This document shows, one piece after another, positions 21,622 through 29,448 of a stretch of DNA of 33,744 nt. How positions within the stretch are numbered: position 1 is the first letter of the stretch; each line of letters begins with the position of its first letter. Location of the stretch: contig JAKSYS010000672.1 of assembly GCA_022925895.1 (NCBI GenBank), positions 1-33,744 on the forward strand, in the 5' to 3' direction. A model generated the notes under the pieces. The model saw nothing but the letters and a program-made list of their open reading frames with translations, was not told the DNA's origin and ran no database searches. Source of the stretch: Fragilaria crotonensis (Eukaryota > Bacillariophyta > Fragilariophyceae > Fragilariales > Fragilariaceae). The translations under genes were made by a program, and so were the position numbers.

Positions 21622-21909
21622 CTCGGAGAGATCAAAGGGAAGAGCTTGGAAAGGTCTTGAATGGAACTAGCACAGCGTGCGTTTAAACGTAGAATAAGTA
21701 GCCTAGTTGGTAACTTAGGCGCTCGGAGAGACTTGCTTGTAGGTTGGAAACCGTAGAGTAGAAGATAGTAGTCAACGGAGTTGACTCAGAGCTGCAGCGT
21801 AGGCGATTGCGGAGCAATCGGGAAACAGATCCTTGGAAAGGATCAGCCTGGGTGTCCTTGGAAAGGAAACAATGAATTCCTATAGAGAGGAATTGGCTTG
21901 CCTGGAAGG
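21620..21909 (-). promoter_or_regulatory. Hairpin array with a shared triloop in the Copia 5' leader
   Basis: Between the start codon and the 5' LTR, plus-strand inverted repeats with a three-base GGA loop (UCC in the sense RNA) occur one after another. They are 21620-21632 (ATCTC/GAGAT, containing part of the start codon), 21722-21730 (CTC/GAG), 21742-21752 (GGTT/AACC), 21770-21786 (AGTCAAC/GTTGACT), 21804-21820 (CGATTGC/GCAATCG), 21828-21844 (GATCCTT/AAGGATC), 21855-21867 (TCCTT/AAGGA) and 21901-21909 (CCT/AGG). A weaker one is at 21642-21656. A hairpin at 21875-21894 (AATTCCT/AGGAATT) has a different six-base loop. Packaging, dimerisation or translational control of the genomic RNA are candidate roles; none is known to me. 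Confidence 0.75.
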
Positions 21910-21931
21910 AAGCGTGAGGGGGTTAGCCTAT

Positions 21932-21949
21932 AGATTGGGCAAAATAACC
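21932..21949 (-). other. Candidate primer binding site of the Copia element
   Basis: In element sense the bases right after the 5' LTR read GGTTATTTTGCCCAATC. With the terminal T of the LTR this gives TGG, the complement of a tRNA CCA end. It does not resemble the half-tRNA initiator-Met site common in Copia elements. The priming tRNA is not identified. GGTTA and TAACC at 21921-21925 and 21945-21949 could pair around it. Confidence 0.35.
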
Positions 21950-22267
21950 ACTTGAGGCTATCACCGGAGATGATACTCTAATCGTAGAAAATAGTACGTA
22001 GTACCGTAGGAAAATTACTGTAGGAAGGTTTTACACAAAGTACGTTCTGAGAAATTATAAGCTACTACAGTAAGATTCGGCACTCGATCGTATGAACGAC
22101 AAACTCGTCGAACGTGTCAAATGGCATTTGACATTTCGGGTAGTTCGTACGAAATTAGTTAGAGACCGGACAGTATAGCGTATCATGTTTCACATTTCGA
22201 TGGATGACCCTCACAGTAGCACAGTGCAACGATGGAATCGCAGTCCAGTGCAGCGTAGGTTTCAATT
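21950..22267 (-). repeat. 5' LTR (right in plus coordinates)
   Basis: 318 bases, matching 15101-15417 except for one substitution and one extra C. In element sense it should carry the promoter; a CTTATAAT-like box lies at about 22053-22061. It lies 180 bases upstream of the ThiE/TenI-like start codon and points away from that gene. Confidence 0.9.
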
Positions 22268-22272
22268 CGGCA
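22268..22272. repeat. Target-site duplication, right copy
   Basis: CGGCA directly follows the right LTR and matches the five bases before the left LTR (15096-15100). Confidence 0.7.
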
Positions 22273-22452
22273 CAATCGACAGGCTGATGTTTTGACATTA
22301 CAGTATTCTTGACAGGAGTAACACATCACAGGATCGCAGACCTTTTGGGGCCATGGCACTTGTCCTTGCAACGCCAACGCTAGAACGCTGTTGATGGCCT
22401 CTTCTGCCCAACCGCGAGTCTCGGAAACGAGAGTAGTAGGTGAAGAAGTGAA

Positions 22453-23358
22453 ATGCCTCCGACTTGTCAAAGGAACCGGCTTGCGATTCTCCTGATCCTA
22501 TCGACCATTTGCGAGTTGCATTTACCGATGGCAACGTCCTGGACGAGTCGCCCCATCCAGAGGAGGATTCGTGCCCCCGTGTGGATGCAATCGTCATCTT
22601 CCTCGTCAAACTGGTTGACACGACAAGTATGTGGACCGCCCTTTTTGGCAATCATCACGGAACCGAATACTTGTGACAGCCAAGAACACATGAACGACGC
22701 ATTCAAGGCCATCGAAGCGGCGGTCTCGACGGAGCTAGTGTCTCTCGTGTCCATTCGAATTGTAAGATCTGAAACTAGCGCCAGCCAAGAGGAAATGGAG
22801 TCACGTGTCAAGGAGTTGACGAAGCGGGTCTTGGAACTTCAACGGACGAACTCATTTCACTTGGTCGTGTCAAGTGATTGGGTTGCCACTATCGATTCGT
22901 CGTTGGGAGTTGGTGTTCATGTCAAAGAAAGTCATCGAGCCATGATCACTAGTATCCGAAAGAGATTTGGTCAAGGCGTTTTGATTGGAACATCAGCTCA
23001 TAGCATCGAGTCCGCAGTCGATGCTGTTACCGAATATGCTCCTGATTATTTGTTCGTTGGGACTTGCTACGAAACCCAGTCCCATCCAGAAAAGGGAGCA
23101 GCGCAGCTGGAGGGGCCTTCCCTTCCTGGTCAAGTAGCGCACGCGATTCGAATGAAATTTGGCATTGCCCCAATAGTGCTTGCAATTGGAGGGATTGATG
23201 AGACTAATTGCTCGGAGCCCGTATCCACGTTCGGAGCCGATGGCGTCGCTGTCATCCGTGCCGTCCTGCAAGCGTCTAATCCAACAGATGCTGTTCGGCA
23301 GATTCACAGAACGATGCAAGTCAGTGGGAACCATCGTCATGTTGAAACTACTCCTTGA
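22453..23358 (+). CDS. ThiE/TenI-like TIM-barrel protein (thiamine phosphate synthase family)
   Basis: A 301-residue protein. The C-terminal 220 residues show the ThiE/TenI order of barrel motifs: GVGVHVKES, VLIGTSAHSIESAVDA, APDYLFVGTCYETQSHPEKG, IVLAIGGIDETN and GADGVAVIRAVLQA. ThiE joins the thiazole and pyrimidine moieties into thiamine phosphate; TenI homologues act as thiazole tautomerase or have lost activity. The N-terminal catalytic regions of ThiE are not clearly conserved (FLAIITEPN, ELVSLVSIRIV), so the exact reaction is open. Residues 8-25 (RLAILLILSTICELHLP) are hydrophobic and could be a signal peptide of a plastid presequence, followed by a Ser/Arg-rich stretch. The gene starts 180 bases after the Copia target site, so its native promoter has been separated from that of the formiminotransferase gene. 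Confidence 0.75.
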   Translation: MPPTCQRNRLAILLILSTICELHLPMATSWTSRPIQRRIRAPVWMQSSSSSSNWLTRQVCGPPFLAIITEPNTCDSQEHMNDAFKAIEAAVSTELVSLVSIRIVRSETSASQEEMESRVKELTKRVLELQRTNSFHLVVSSDWVATIDSSLGVGVHVKESHRAMITSIRKRFGQGVLIGTSAHSIESAVDAVTEYAPDYLFVGTCYETQSHPEKGAAQLEGPSLPGQVAHAIRMKFGIAPIVLAIGGIDETNCSEPVSTFGADGVAVIRAVLQASNPTDAVRQIHRTMQVSGNHRHVETTP

Positions 23359-23791
23359 CAATGCCTTGGTTATAGATGCAAATATAGGAATTTCAACAAA
23401 CATTCGTCCGTATGCTTCGTCATAACTTAAATCATCGAGGCAGCGCAGGTTAAGGGCTGTGTTCCTTGAAAATTTAAACAGGTAGGGCATTTCAACGTAG
23501 ATGACGCAACAAGCTGAAATAAAGATGGTCGTAGGATGCTTACGTTCTCTCCGTTTCTCGAACTACAATCAACGAAACGATTGGTGGCATTTTGGCGCGA
23601 TTCTGTACTTCAGACTTGAGCTCCGAAAGAAGGAAGTTTAACTGTTTGCTAGAGTTGCCGCATGCTGCATCTGATACGATACAGAACGTTTCACAAATCG
23701 TGCGAAATACATTAAAAGTTTGGACAATCTAATGAACTACACAAACTCATTAGGTGCCGTCGGTTTCGTGGACAGTACGCCTCCTTCAACT
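23359..23791. other. Convergent intergenic spacer, nothing recognised
   Basis: 433 bases lie between the 3' ends of the ThiE/TenI-like and RING genes. They are moderately AT-rich with no convincing ORF, repeat or RNA gene; they should hold both 3' UTRs and polyadenylation signals. Confidence 0.5.
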
Positions 23792-24540
23792 CTAACTGGT
23801 TGGTATTCTGAATTGTCTGAACAAGGCGGCTTCGTCCGCTCGAATGGGTGGTTCCGAATCGATTTGGCAAAATTCTTGTCGGCAACAAGGGCATAGGACT
23901 TGCATCTTTTTCGTCAGCCAAGCAACAACACATTCCGTATGAAAAACATGTACGCAGTTCTCGAAGGACGAACAAGAAACAGAATCGCCTACTTCGTAGA
24001 GGAGAGGCAAATGACACAAACGGCGGGGACTTGCCGATGCCCGTTCTGCATATCCCCCAGTTGAAGCAAGGTGGACTCCGATTCCAGGATATCTCCTATC
24101 TCTACGTCGTCAAGGGTCGTTTCTCGCCTGTCCTCATCTGGCCTTTGATCGTTGCCTTCTTGCTTTTCTATCAGATCCTTTTCAGTCAAAATCATGGTCG
24201 TTGCTTTCAACGCGTCGGTGATTTGCCGTTTCCTCTGCGTTTGCATGGCTTCGGTCGCTTCCTCTCCCGTCAAGTTGTTCAAGGCAAGTTCACGACTCAC
24301 CATCTGTCGTATGGCCTCCCGTAGACGTTCATCATTTTGGAGCCACAAACGCCTTCTCCTGTAAACTATGCAGGGAGGAATAAAGCAGCAGATAACCAAT
24401 AAGAAGTACCAAGCGAGAAAACCGACAAACTGTACTAAATCCTGTTGTGATTGTGGTTTGTCGTTGAAGTACCTCGGATCAGCAACTGTGGCGTTCTTGC
24501 CGGCATCGAGGACGCTCTGAAGCAGACGCGAGCTTGTCAT
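23792..24540 (-). CDS. Membrane-anchored RING-H2 finger protein (probable E3 ubiquitin ligase), one apparent frameshift
   Basis: The first frame (24540-23989) starts MTSSRLLQSV and has one transmembrane helix (about residues 36-60, VQFVGFLAWYFLLVICCFIPP), stopped by RRRR. A charged linker with a coiled-coil look and the first RING pair CVIC (about 175-178) follow. The rest of the RING (ENCVHVFHTEC ... CPCC) lies in the next frame, ending at 23792. One base is missing near 24001-24002, where a GG pair on the plus strand could be GGG. The combined product would be about 249 residues with a C-x2-C ... C-x-H-x2-H-x2-C ... C-x2-C RING-H2. Such single-pass RING-H2 proteins recruit E2 enzymes on endomembranes. 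Substrates are unknown. Confidence 0.8.
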
Positions 24541-24705
24541 AATGAATCTTCACTGAAGCTTCAATAAAGTTGAGGAGGAAGTGGGAAGGTATATGAAAAC
24601 AGTACGTGTGCCTCAGTTACTTGTTGAGGTCTTCACAAACGCCGTTCAATGCGTTCCTGATGGATGTGAGTAGATGTGAGTAATCGCCGGTTGTAGCATG
24701 CATAC

Positions 24706-24765
24706 GAGAATGCCTAATGCACTAACAATTAAGGCGCTAAATAAAGCACTAACCCAATCAAAATC
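24706..24765 (+). repeat. Left terminal inverted repeat
   Basis: Begins GAGAATGCCTAATGCACTAA and ends AACCCAATCAAAATC. It matches the reverse complement of 25743-25801. Confidence 0.8.
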
Positions 24766-25742
24766 TTCCAGATTTGGGGTGGGGTTGCCAAACCCCAAAA
24801 GGGTCATCGACCTCTTCAAAAAATATCAATTAGATTCAAATCCCATGAACAATCAAAGGATATGTATAATAGTATAAATTTGACCCGCATTTTTTGGGAA
24901 CAAAAGTAACGGTGCGTAGAATTTGAATCACATGAGTACTGGAGTACTACGGTAGACACGTTCGCACACTTTTGGAGATGCTCACTGCTCACAAAAAGTT
25001 ACTTCTGGGACCATGGACCCTCAACCCTCAACTGCAGACAATCTGCATGAAATATCTCTGTAGTTCATCCTTTCATCTTTGCTTGCAATCTGTGTCTGTA
25101 GTACATGTAGCAATTGTAGTCAGTATTTGTGACAATGGGATGAAGCTTTCTGGTTTTGATCAACATTCAAGCATTTCTGATGCAGGATGATGACAAAACA
25201 ACACCGTAGCGCTCTTCCTACTAGTATCATATCATACCGGTATCGGCGTGCGGCTTTTAAATCGAGTCCAGTAGCAGGTACGCGTAAAGCCATCCTACTC
25301 CAGTAAGGATTACAGTATGTCGCCACTGTGCATGAGAACGTTTCTTGGGTTCGTACAAGTTCTTCTACCACGCCGTTATTCGGTGCTTTGGGGTCGTAGA
25401 CTTGCAGTATAAAAATGATGTAGGTTTGTCATCCACGGCGTGGTCGTCGTTTCGCCTTGTTGAGGAATGTGTACTCCGTATGTACCGATACATTGTATAA
25501 ATTCTACAGGTATCGCGAGGATATGTATACGAGCACATGTATGCTTCACATATCATATGCATAAGGCATCAACTGCCGAATTTTTTCCATGTGATATGAC
25601 ATGATCTTACATGTGCGTGAGGTTTTAATTTTATTCACATATGTATGATTCTTTTTCACACAACAATGACTTCTTGATTCACTTAGAGACGGGGGTGCAA
25701 AAAATCTGTGACGACGAGACTCGAAATGATGACGTCTCCGCG

Positions 25743-25801
25743 GATTTTGATTGGGTTAGCGATTAGTTAGCGCCTTAATTGTTAGTGCATTAGGCATTCT
25801 C
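25743..25801 (-). repeat. Right terminal inverted repeat
   Basis: Reverse complement of the left arm; 35 outer bases are identical and a block of mismatches follows (CTAATCG versus ATAAAGCA) before the shared inner 18 or so bases. Confidence 0.8.
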
Positions 25802-25852
25802 CGTTCACCGCGCCAGGTCCAACGTAACGAAGTAACCCTTGCATCGAAAGGG

Positions 25853-26750
25853 ATGAATGTGATTACAACGTCGTCTACCGCAGAAGCTGCTCGACCATGC
25901 ACAGCTTTGGCGTTGTTGACTTCTAAAGGGTCACGACGGCGATTGGCAATGCTTCGCTTTCGCGACGACAATGAAACCAATCCTGATTTCGACCTTGGTT
26001 TAGGCATCACCGAACTCGCAGGTACCGCCGGTTGTGGAAAGACGCAGATTGCCTTGAGCGTATGTGTGACTTGTGCATGCACTCGCCTGGAAGTCCCAGA
26101 CCTGTCTTTGCCTGGTTTCGGAAAAGCGATATATATCTCGCTTGGAGAAGGAACATCGCAGCGAGTCATCGCAAAAAAGGCTATCTCAAATGGCTGCTGC
26201 TCGTTTAGCGAGTCCCACAGCCCACCTGGCAGGCCAGTCGATCACATCAGTACTGGGGAGAATTCTCACACGGTTTATACGGAATCAAGACGAGTTCGAA
26301 ACTTTTGTTTTTCATGAACTTCCTCGAGTTTTAGGTCAAGATAACGATATCGCTTTTGTTGCAGTCGACAGCATCGCCTCCATGTATAGAGCGTTGGACA
26401 AAAGCCGTTCAAACGGTGCAGTAGAACGAAGCGGCTGTCTTTTCAGCATTGCGGCACAGATCAAGAAACTGTCGGGGCATCATCGCGTTCCTTTCGTTAT
26501 TATCAACCAGGTGACGACCGATTTCAAATCAAGCGGCAATTCAAACATTCCTGCTTTGGGATTATCTTGGGCCAATTGCGTGAATGTCAGCTACTTTCTA
26601 TCCCGGGATGAAAATTCCCCGCGATTGGTATTGCGTGAACGGAAAGATGCTGCTTTAGGACGTGACACCTCATCCTTCAAGTTTCAACGCAGAATTCGTA
26701 TAGGATTGTCTCCCTGTCGAGGCCCAAGTGCTGTGAGCTTTTTTCATTGA
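25853..26750 (+). CDS. XRCC3: XRCC3-like RAD51 paralogue, one apparent frameshift
   Basis: A RecA-fold recombinase paralogue used in homologous recombination repair. The first frame has GITELAGTAGCGKTQIALSV with the Walker A box GTAGCGKT at residues 57-64, then AIYISLGEGTSQRV. The second frame continues RLSQMAAARLAS, the Walker B-like IAFVAVDSIAS, VPFVIINQVTTDF and ALGLSWANCVNV. The switch is at the A6 run 26173-26178, where one extra A explains it, giving about 298 residues. The wording fits XRCC3 better than RAD51 or DMC1. The N-terminal helical domain and the usual LSTGCxxLDxLLGGG motif before Walker A are not recognisable, so the N-terminus may be divergent or lost. The TIR element ends 51 bases upstream. 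Confidence 0.8.
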
Positions 26751-26978
26751 CAGCGCTGGTGTTGAAGGCTTTGACGCTAAGGATCGCTGCTTGCAAACCA
26801 AATTCTAGACATTCCATATCTTCTTCTCGCCTCACTACAATCCTGTTTGAATATAAGCCAGTCTATTACATCGAAACGTGCTGAAGGTTGCTAATCGTGC
26901 GAAACTGACATTCCACGTAGTTTGTCGGCCCTGAGTTCATTGACAGTCAGCCTTCGGTAGTAATAATCCAATTGCCCA

Positions 26979-28190
26979 TCATGCAACAACAATCATCTCG
27001 ACCTTGATCGAAGCAAGACTGCTTCGTTTATAACACATCTGCTTCTCTCTACCGACGGCGGGAACAACAATTCGAGACCCCGACGCGCTTTCGGTCAATG
27101 GATTCTCCCTCATTTCATGTAAACCCAACTCATCTGCCATAAGAGTCATCACAAACCGCTTCGGCCGGAATGTTCGAACCACATTGTTTATGAGTGATTT
27201 GTAAGAGGCAACCTTTTGGTTGGTCTCAAAGCTGGCATACGACGACCCAGATTCCGGGGTAATGTGAATCGTGGAATAGGACCTGAAAAGGATCGCATTC
27301 ATGGAGTATCCACACGGCTCAAAAGCACGAGCGTCGATAATTGATCCTGGGCAAAGCGCATCGATCCCCGATTTCGAGGTCATCTCTCGGGAAATGCGCG
27401 CAGCCTCTTCATCTTTTGCTTCATCTTCCTTTTTCCCATATTGCTCGTAATAGAAGACACGGGCAACATCCGGATCCACGTCGAACATCATTAAGTTAAG
27501 GACCCGGTCAGTATCCGTGTCCGGGTTCACTCTGATCGTCTGATCAGCGACAAAAACAAACCAGTGATCCGAGGTCACAGGTCCAAGCGTGTATCCGTTC
27601 CCATCCAGGCGTTCGCACAGGTTTCGATGACTCGAGAGATAGTCGAGTTCTTGGTGAAAAGACTGATGTGGAAACGCTTGGTCGACGGGGAAGCTGAAGT
27701 TTTTCCTACTGTAGCCCACCCAGTCTATCTCCAATTCAAGGCGACGGGCAAGGTCAATCAATACGCCGATGCATCGAAGGAGTGTCGTCGTTCCACAAGT
27801 CTTAAGTACTAGGAGGTGAGGATAAACAAACAGCGATGATTCTGAGAGCACGTAAGCGTCCAAATACTGGTTGGAGACACAGGAGAGGATTGTGCACCTA
27901 GCCCGTGCACACAGGCGATCAAGGTCTTGACGTTCAAGACGGCGAAGGCCAATCCTGCCCCCTTCTTCCGGCTCGACGTAGTCCACCGTATGCCTGAAGC
28001 GTACTTCAAGGGTTTTCTCAGGACCTTCAAAAACCCCGTTATACTCGCGGTAAAGTTCCCCTGAGTTATCGTCGTCCATGCCGTAGTCAGGGGAAGGTTG
28101 AATAATGTTGACGACTTCAATGATGTGATCGTTGCTTGAGTCGCTAGTTACGGATTCATTTGAATGGGGTGATGCCATTTCACCATCCAT
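26979..28190 (-). CDS. AMD1: S-adenosylmethionine decarboxylase proenzyme
   Basis: AdoMetDC makes decarboxylated AdoMet, the aminopropyl donor for spermidine and spermine. The 403-residue protein contains FEGPEK with the two family glutamates (about 55 and 58). The self-cleavage motif VLSESS gives Glu117-Ser118, whose Ser becomes the pyruvoyl cofactor. Also present are KTCGTT with the catalytic Cys (about 132) and the C-terminal GYSMNAILF ... STIHITPE, which carry the processing Ser and His. The N-terminal extension of about 45 acidic, Ser/Asp-rich residues before the barrel is longer than in animals and plants. The frame opens at a GTG (28199); the first ATG is 28190, and 28178 is an alternative. 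All key residues are intact, so the enzyme should self-process. The product would be cytosolic. Confidence 0.95.
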   Translation of the reverse strand: MDGEMASPHSNESVTSDSSNDHIIEVVNIIQPSPDYGMDDDNSGELYREYNGVFEGPEKTLEVRFRHTVDYVEPEEGGRIGLRRLERQDLDRLCARARCTILSCVSNQYLDAYVLSESSLFVYPHLLVLKTCGTTTLLRCIGVLIDLARRLELEIDWVGYSRKNFSFPVDQAFPHQSFHQELDYLSSHRNLCERLDGNGYTLGPVTSDHWFVFVADQTIRVNPDTDTDRVLNLMMFDVDPDVARVFYYEQYGKKEDEAKDEEAARISREMTSKSGIDALCPGSIIDARAFEPCGYSMNAILFRSYSTIHITPESGSSYASFETNQKVASYKSLINNVVRTFRPKRFVMTLMADELGLHEMRENPLTESASGSRIVVPAVGREKQMCYKRSSLASIKVEMIVVA

Positions 28191-28240
28191 CTTAATCACT
28201 GGGTTTTGGGCTTGTTCGCCCTATAGGATACGTTGCCAAG

Positions 28241-28465
28241 ATGGAAGCACAACACAAGCACACTTCTGGGCAACCGCAGGTGGGGTTGGAATCTGAGGCC
28301 GCACAATGGCGAATCAAGCGGCGGATCCAGGGAATACTCAGGGGCGTGGAATTCACAAGAGGTTGCCGAACTGTGGCACGCCGGATGTTGATCAGAAGTG
28401 GTCCGGAGTCTGGAGAACCGACTGACGAAGTGTGTGGGCTGTGGGCTGTGAGCTGTGGGCTGTGA
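28241..28465 (+). CDS. Small ORF of unknown function, doubtful
   Basis: A 74-codon frame begins 51 bases from the AdoMetDC start and runs divergently (MEAQHKHTSGQPQVG). It is Arg-rich in the middle (RIKRRIQGILRGVEF) and ends in a ctgtgggctgtg tandem. I do not recognise it. It could be the first exon of a gene, an uninformative ORF, or part of the AdoMetDC promoter region. Confidence 0.2.
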   Translation: MEAQHKHTSGQPQVGLESEAAQWRIKRRIQGILRGVEFTRGCRTVARRMLIRSGPESGEPTDEVCGLWAVSCGL

Positions 28466-28920
28466 TGGCCGTCGTAAGTTCGTAAGTCATTCGTACTATC
28501 AATCTGATACGAGCGATGGACAGGCGTTGAACAAACGGTAGAATACCAATTACTTGTACTTGGAGTACAGTTACTACCTGGTACAAGTACCAGGTATGCA
28601 TACTACTGTAGCACCAAGGTTCCCACCACATATAGCTTCTCGTGCACAACATTTGCTCTCGCTACTGTATAAATTGATTTTATGATCCTCATTGAACTCG
28701 TTGGCAACGTTTGCACTTTCTTCTCAGGAGTTGCAGCTTTGTATTCCGTAGCAGGTGCGATTGTCGCACGCCTTAGGAAGGTCCGGCGAAACGAATGCAA
28801 TCGTGATTGAAGCGAAAATGCCCGCTGGCCGGAGGAGAAAATGTTTCTGTCAGAAACTGCCTGGCGCGAAACTGAATACGCCGGCGTGAGCGTCTATTTG
28901 ATGACATATGCAAAGACGTT
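28466..28920. other. Intergenic spacer with a 10-bp GTAC palindrome
   Basis: It contains TACCTGGTAC-AA-GTACCAGGTA (28575-28596), a perfect 10-bp inverted repeat, in a GTAC-rich cluster. No gene is supported. After about 28900 the composition changes to the CpG-poor repeat region. Confidence 0.5.
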
Positions 28921-29356
28921 TGCTAACAAAAACAAATCTGCTGACAAAGCCAAATTGCTTACAGAATCTGCTGACAAAAACAAGATCTGCTGACAACAAA
29001 ACCTCCTGACAAAAACATCCTCTGATGCAATCTGCTTGAAAAAACTTCTGATGATGGAACCTCCTGAGAAATCTTTGTATATTTCATGGGGTAATTGTGA
29101 CAAATAAATTGTTGTCAAGGGGTACTAGCGGTGGCTCTCACTGACTTTCATGCCTAGGAATTGGCTGACAACAAGGGAAATCTGTACACAGAATTGGTTG
29201 ACAAAAAAGAGGCTGCTGACCAAAGAAAAGTGATGACAGAATCTGCCAACAAAAGTGATAATGAAGATCTGCTAAATGGAGAATCTTCTGACAAATAGAT
29301 TTCTGACAGAATCTGCTGATGACAAAATCTAGTACTAACAGAATCTGCTGATGATC
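28921..29356. repeat. Degenerate tandem-like repeat, consensus near ATCTGCTGACAAAAACA
   Basis: At least eight diverged copies of an ATCTGCTGACAAAAA-type unit occur. Exact CTGCTGAC cores are at 28938, 28968, 28987 and 29213, with variants at 29006, 29312 and 29345. Spacing varies from about 18 bases upward, so this is an eroded satellite or amplified motif. It borders the decayed Copia fragment where the reverse transcriptase part would be expected. Confidence 0.55.
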
Positions 29357-29448
29357 AAAAACATTTTCAACTCAATGCATCAACACCAGTTCTAAACACT
29401 TCACTTCTTCATGCCAGCCAGTCATCCTGGTGGGCTGGTGTGCACATT

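Larger units (their letters stand above)
15101..22267 (-). mobile_element. Full-length young Ty1/Copia LTR retrotransposon (diatom CoDi-type)
   Basis: A 7.17-kb element in minus orientation. It comprises, in sense order, 5' LTR (22267-21950), structured leader (21949-21622), one gag-pol frame (21621-15528), polypurine tract and 3' LTR (15417-15101). A 5-bp duplication flanks it. Domain order PR-INT-RT-RH identifies Ty1/Copia. The two LTRs differ by one substitution (tgagact/tgaggct) and one C in a CC/CCC run, so integration is recent. Two single-base breaks in gag-pol lie in short homopolymers; apart from them every catalytic motif is present. It inserted into the promoter between two divergent genes. 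CoDi-like placement is inferred from protein style, not from an alignment. Confidence 0.93.
24706..25801. mobile_element. Non-autonomous TIR DNA element (large MITE-like)
   Basis: Two inverted terminal repeats of about 60 bases bracket 980 bases without a coding region. The outer 35 bases (24706-24740 versus 25767-25801) are perfectly complementary, and the inner part differs by a few bases. No transposase ORF is present, so movement would need a partner in trans. I could not find a convincing target-site duplication. The superfamily is not recognised. Its right end lies 51 bases before the XRCC3-like ATG. Confidence 0.7.

Noticed and set aside
21770-21867. CsrA/RsmA-type GGA-loop sites
   Set aside because: The GGA loops are on the antisense strand of the element, the host is a eukaryote, and the family is bacterial; the likeness is formal only.
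15104-22264. LTR ends drawn at inner TG...CA
   Set aside because: The flanks (caact and attcg) would not match as a target duplication, while CGGCA fits one step outside and the polypurine tract meets the outer boundary.
28921-29356. CRISPR-like array
   Set aside because: Repeat copies are diverged and spacing is irregular, and the genome is eukaryotic.
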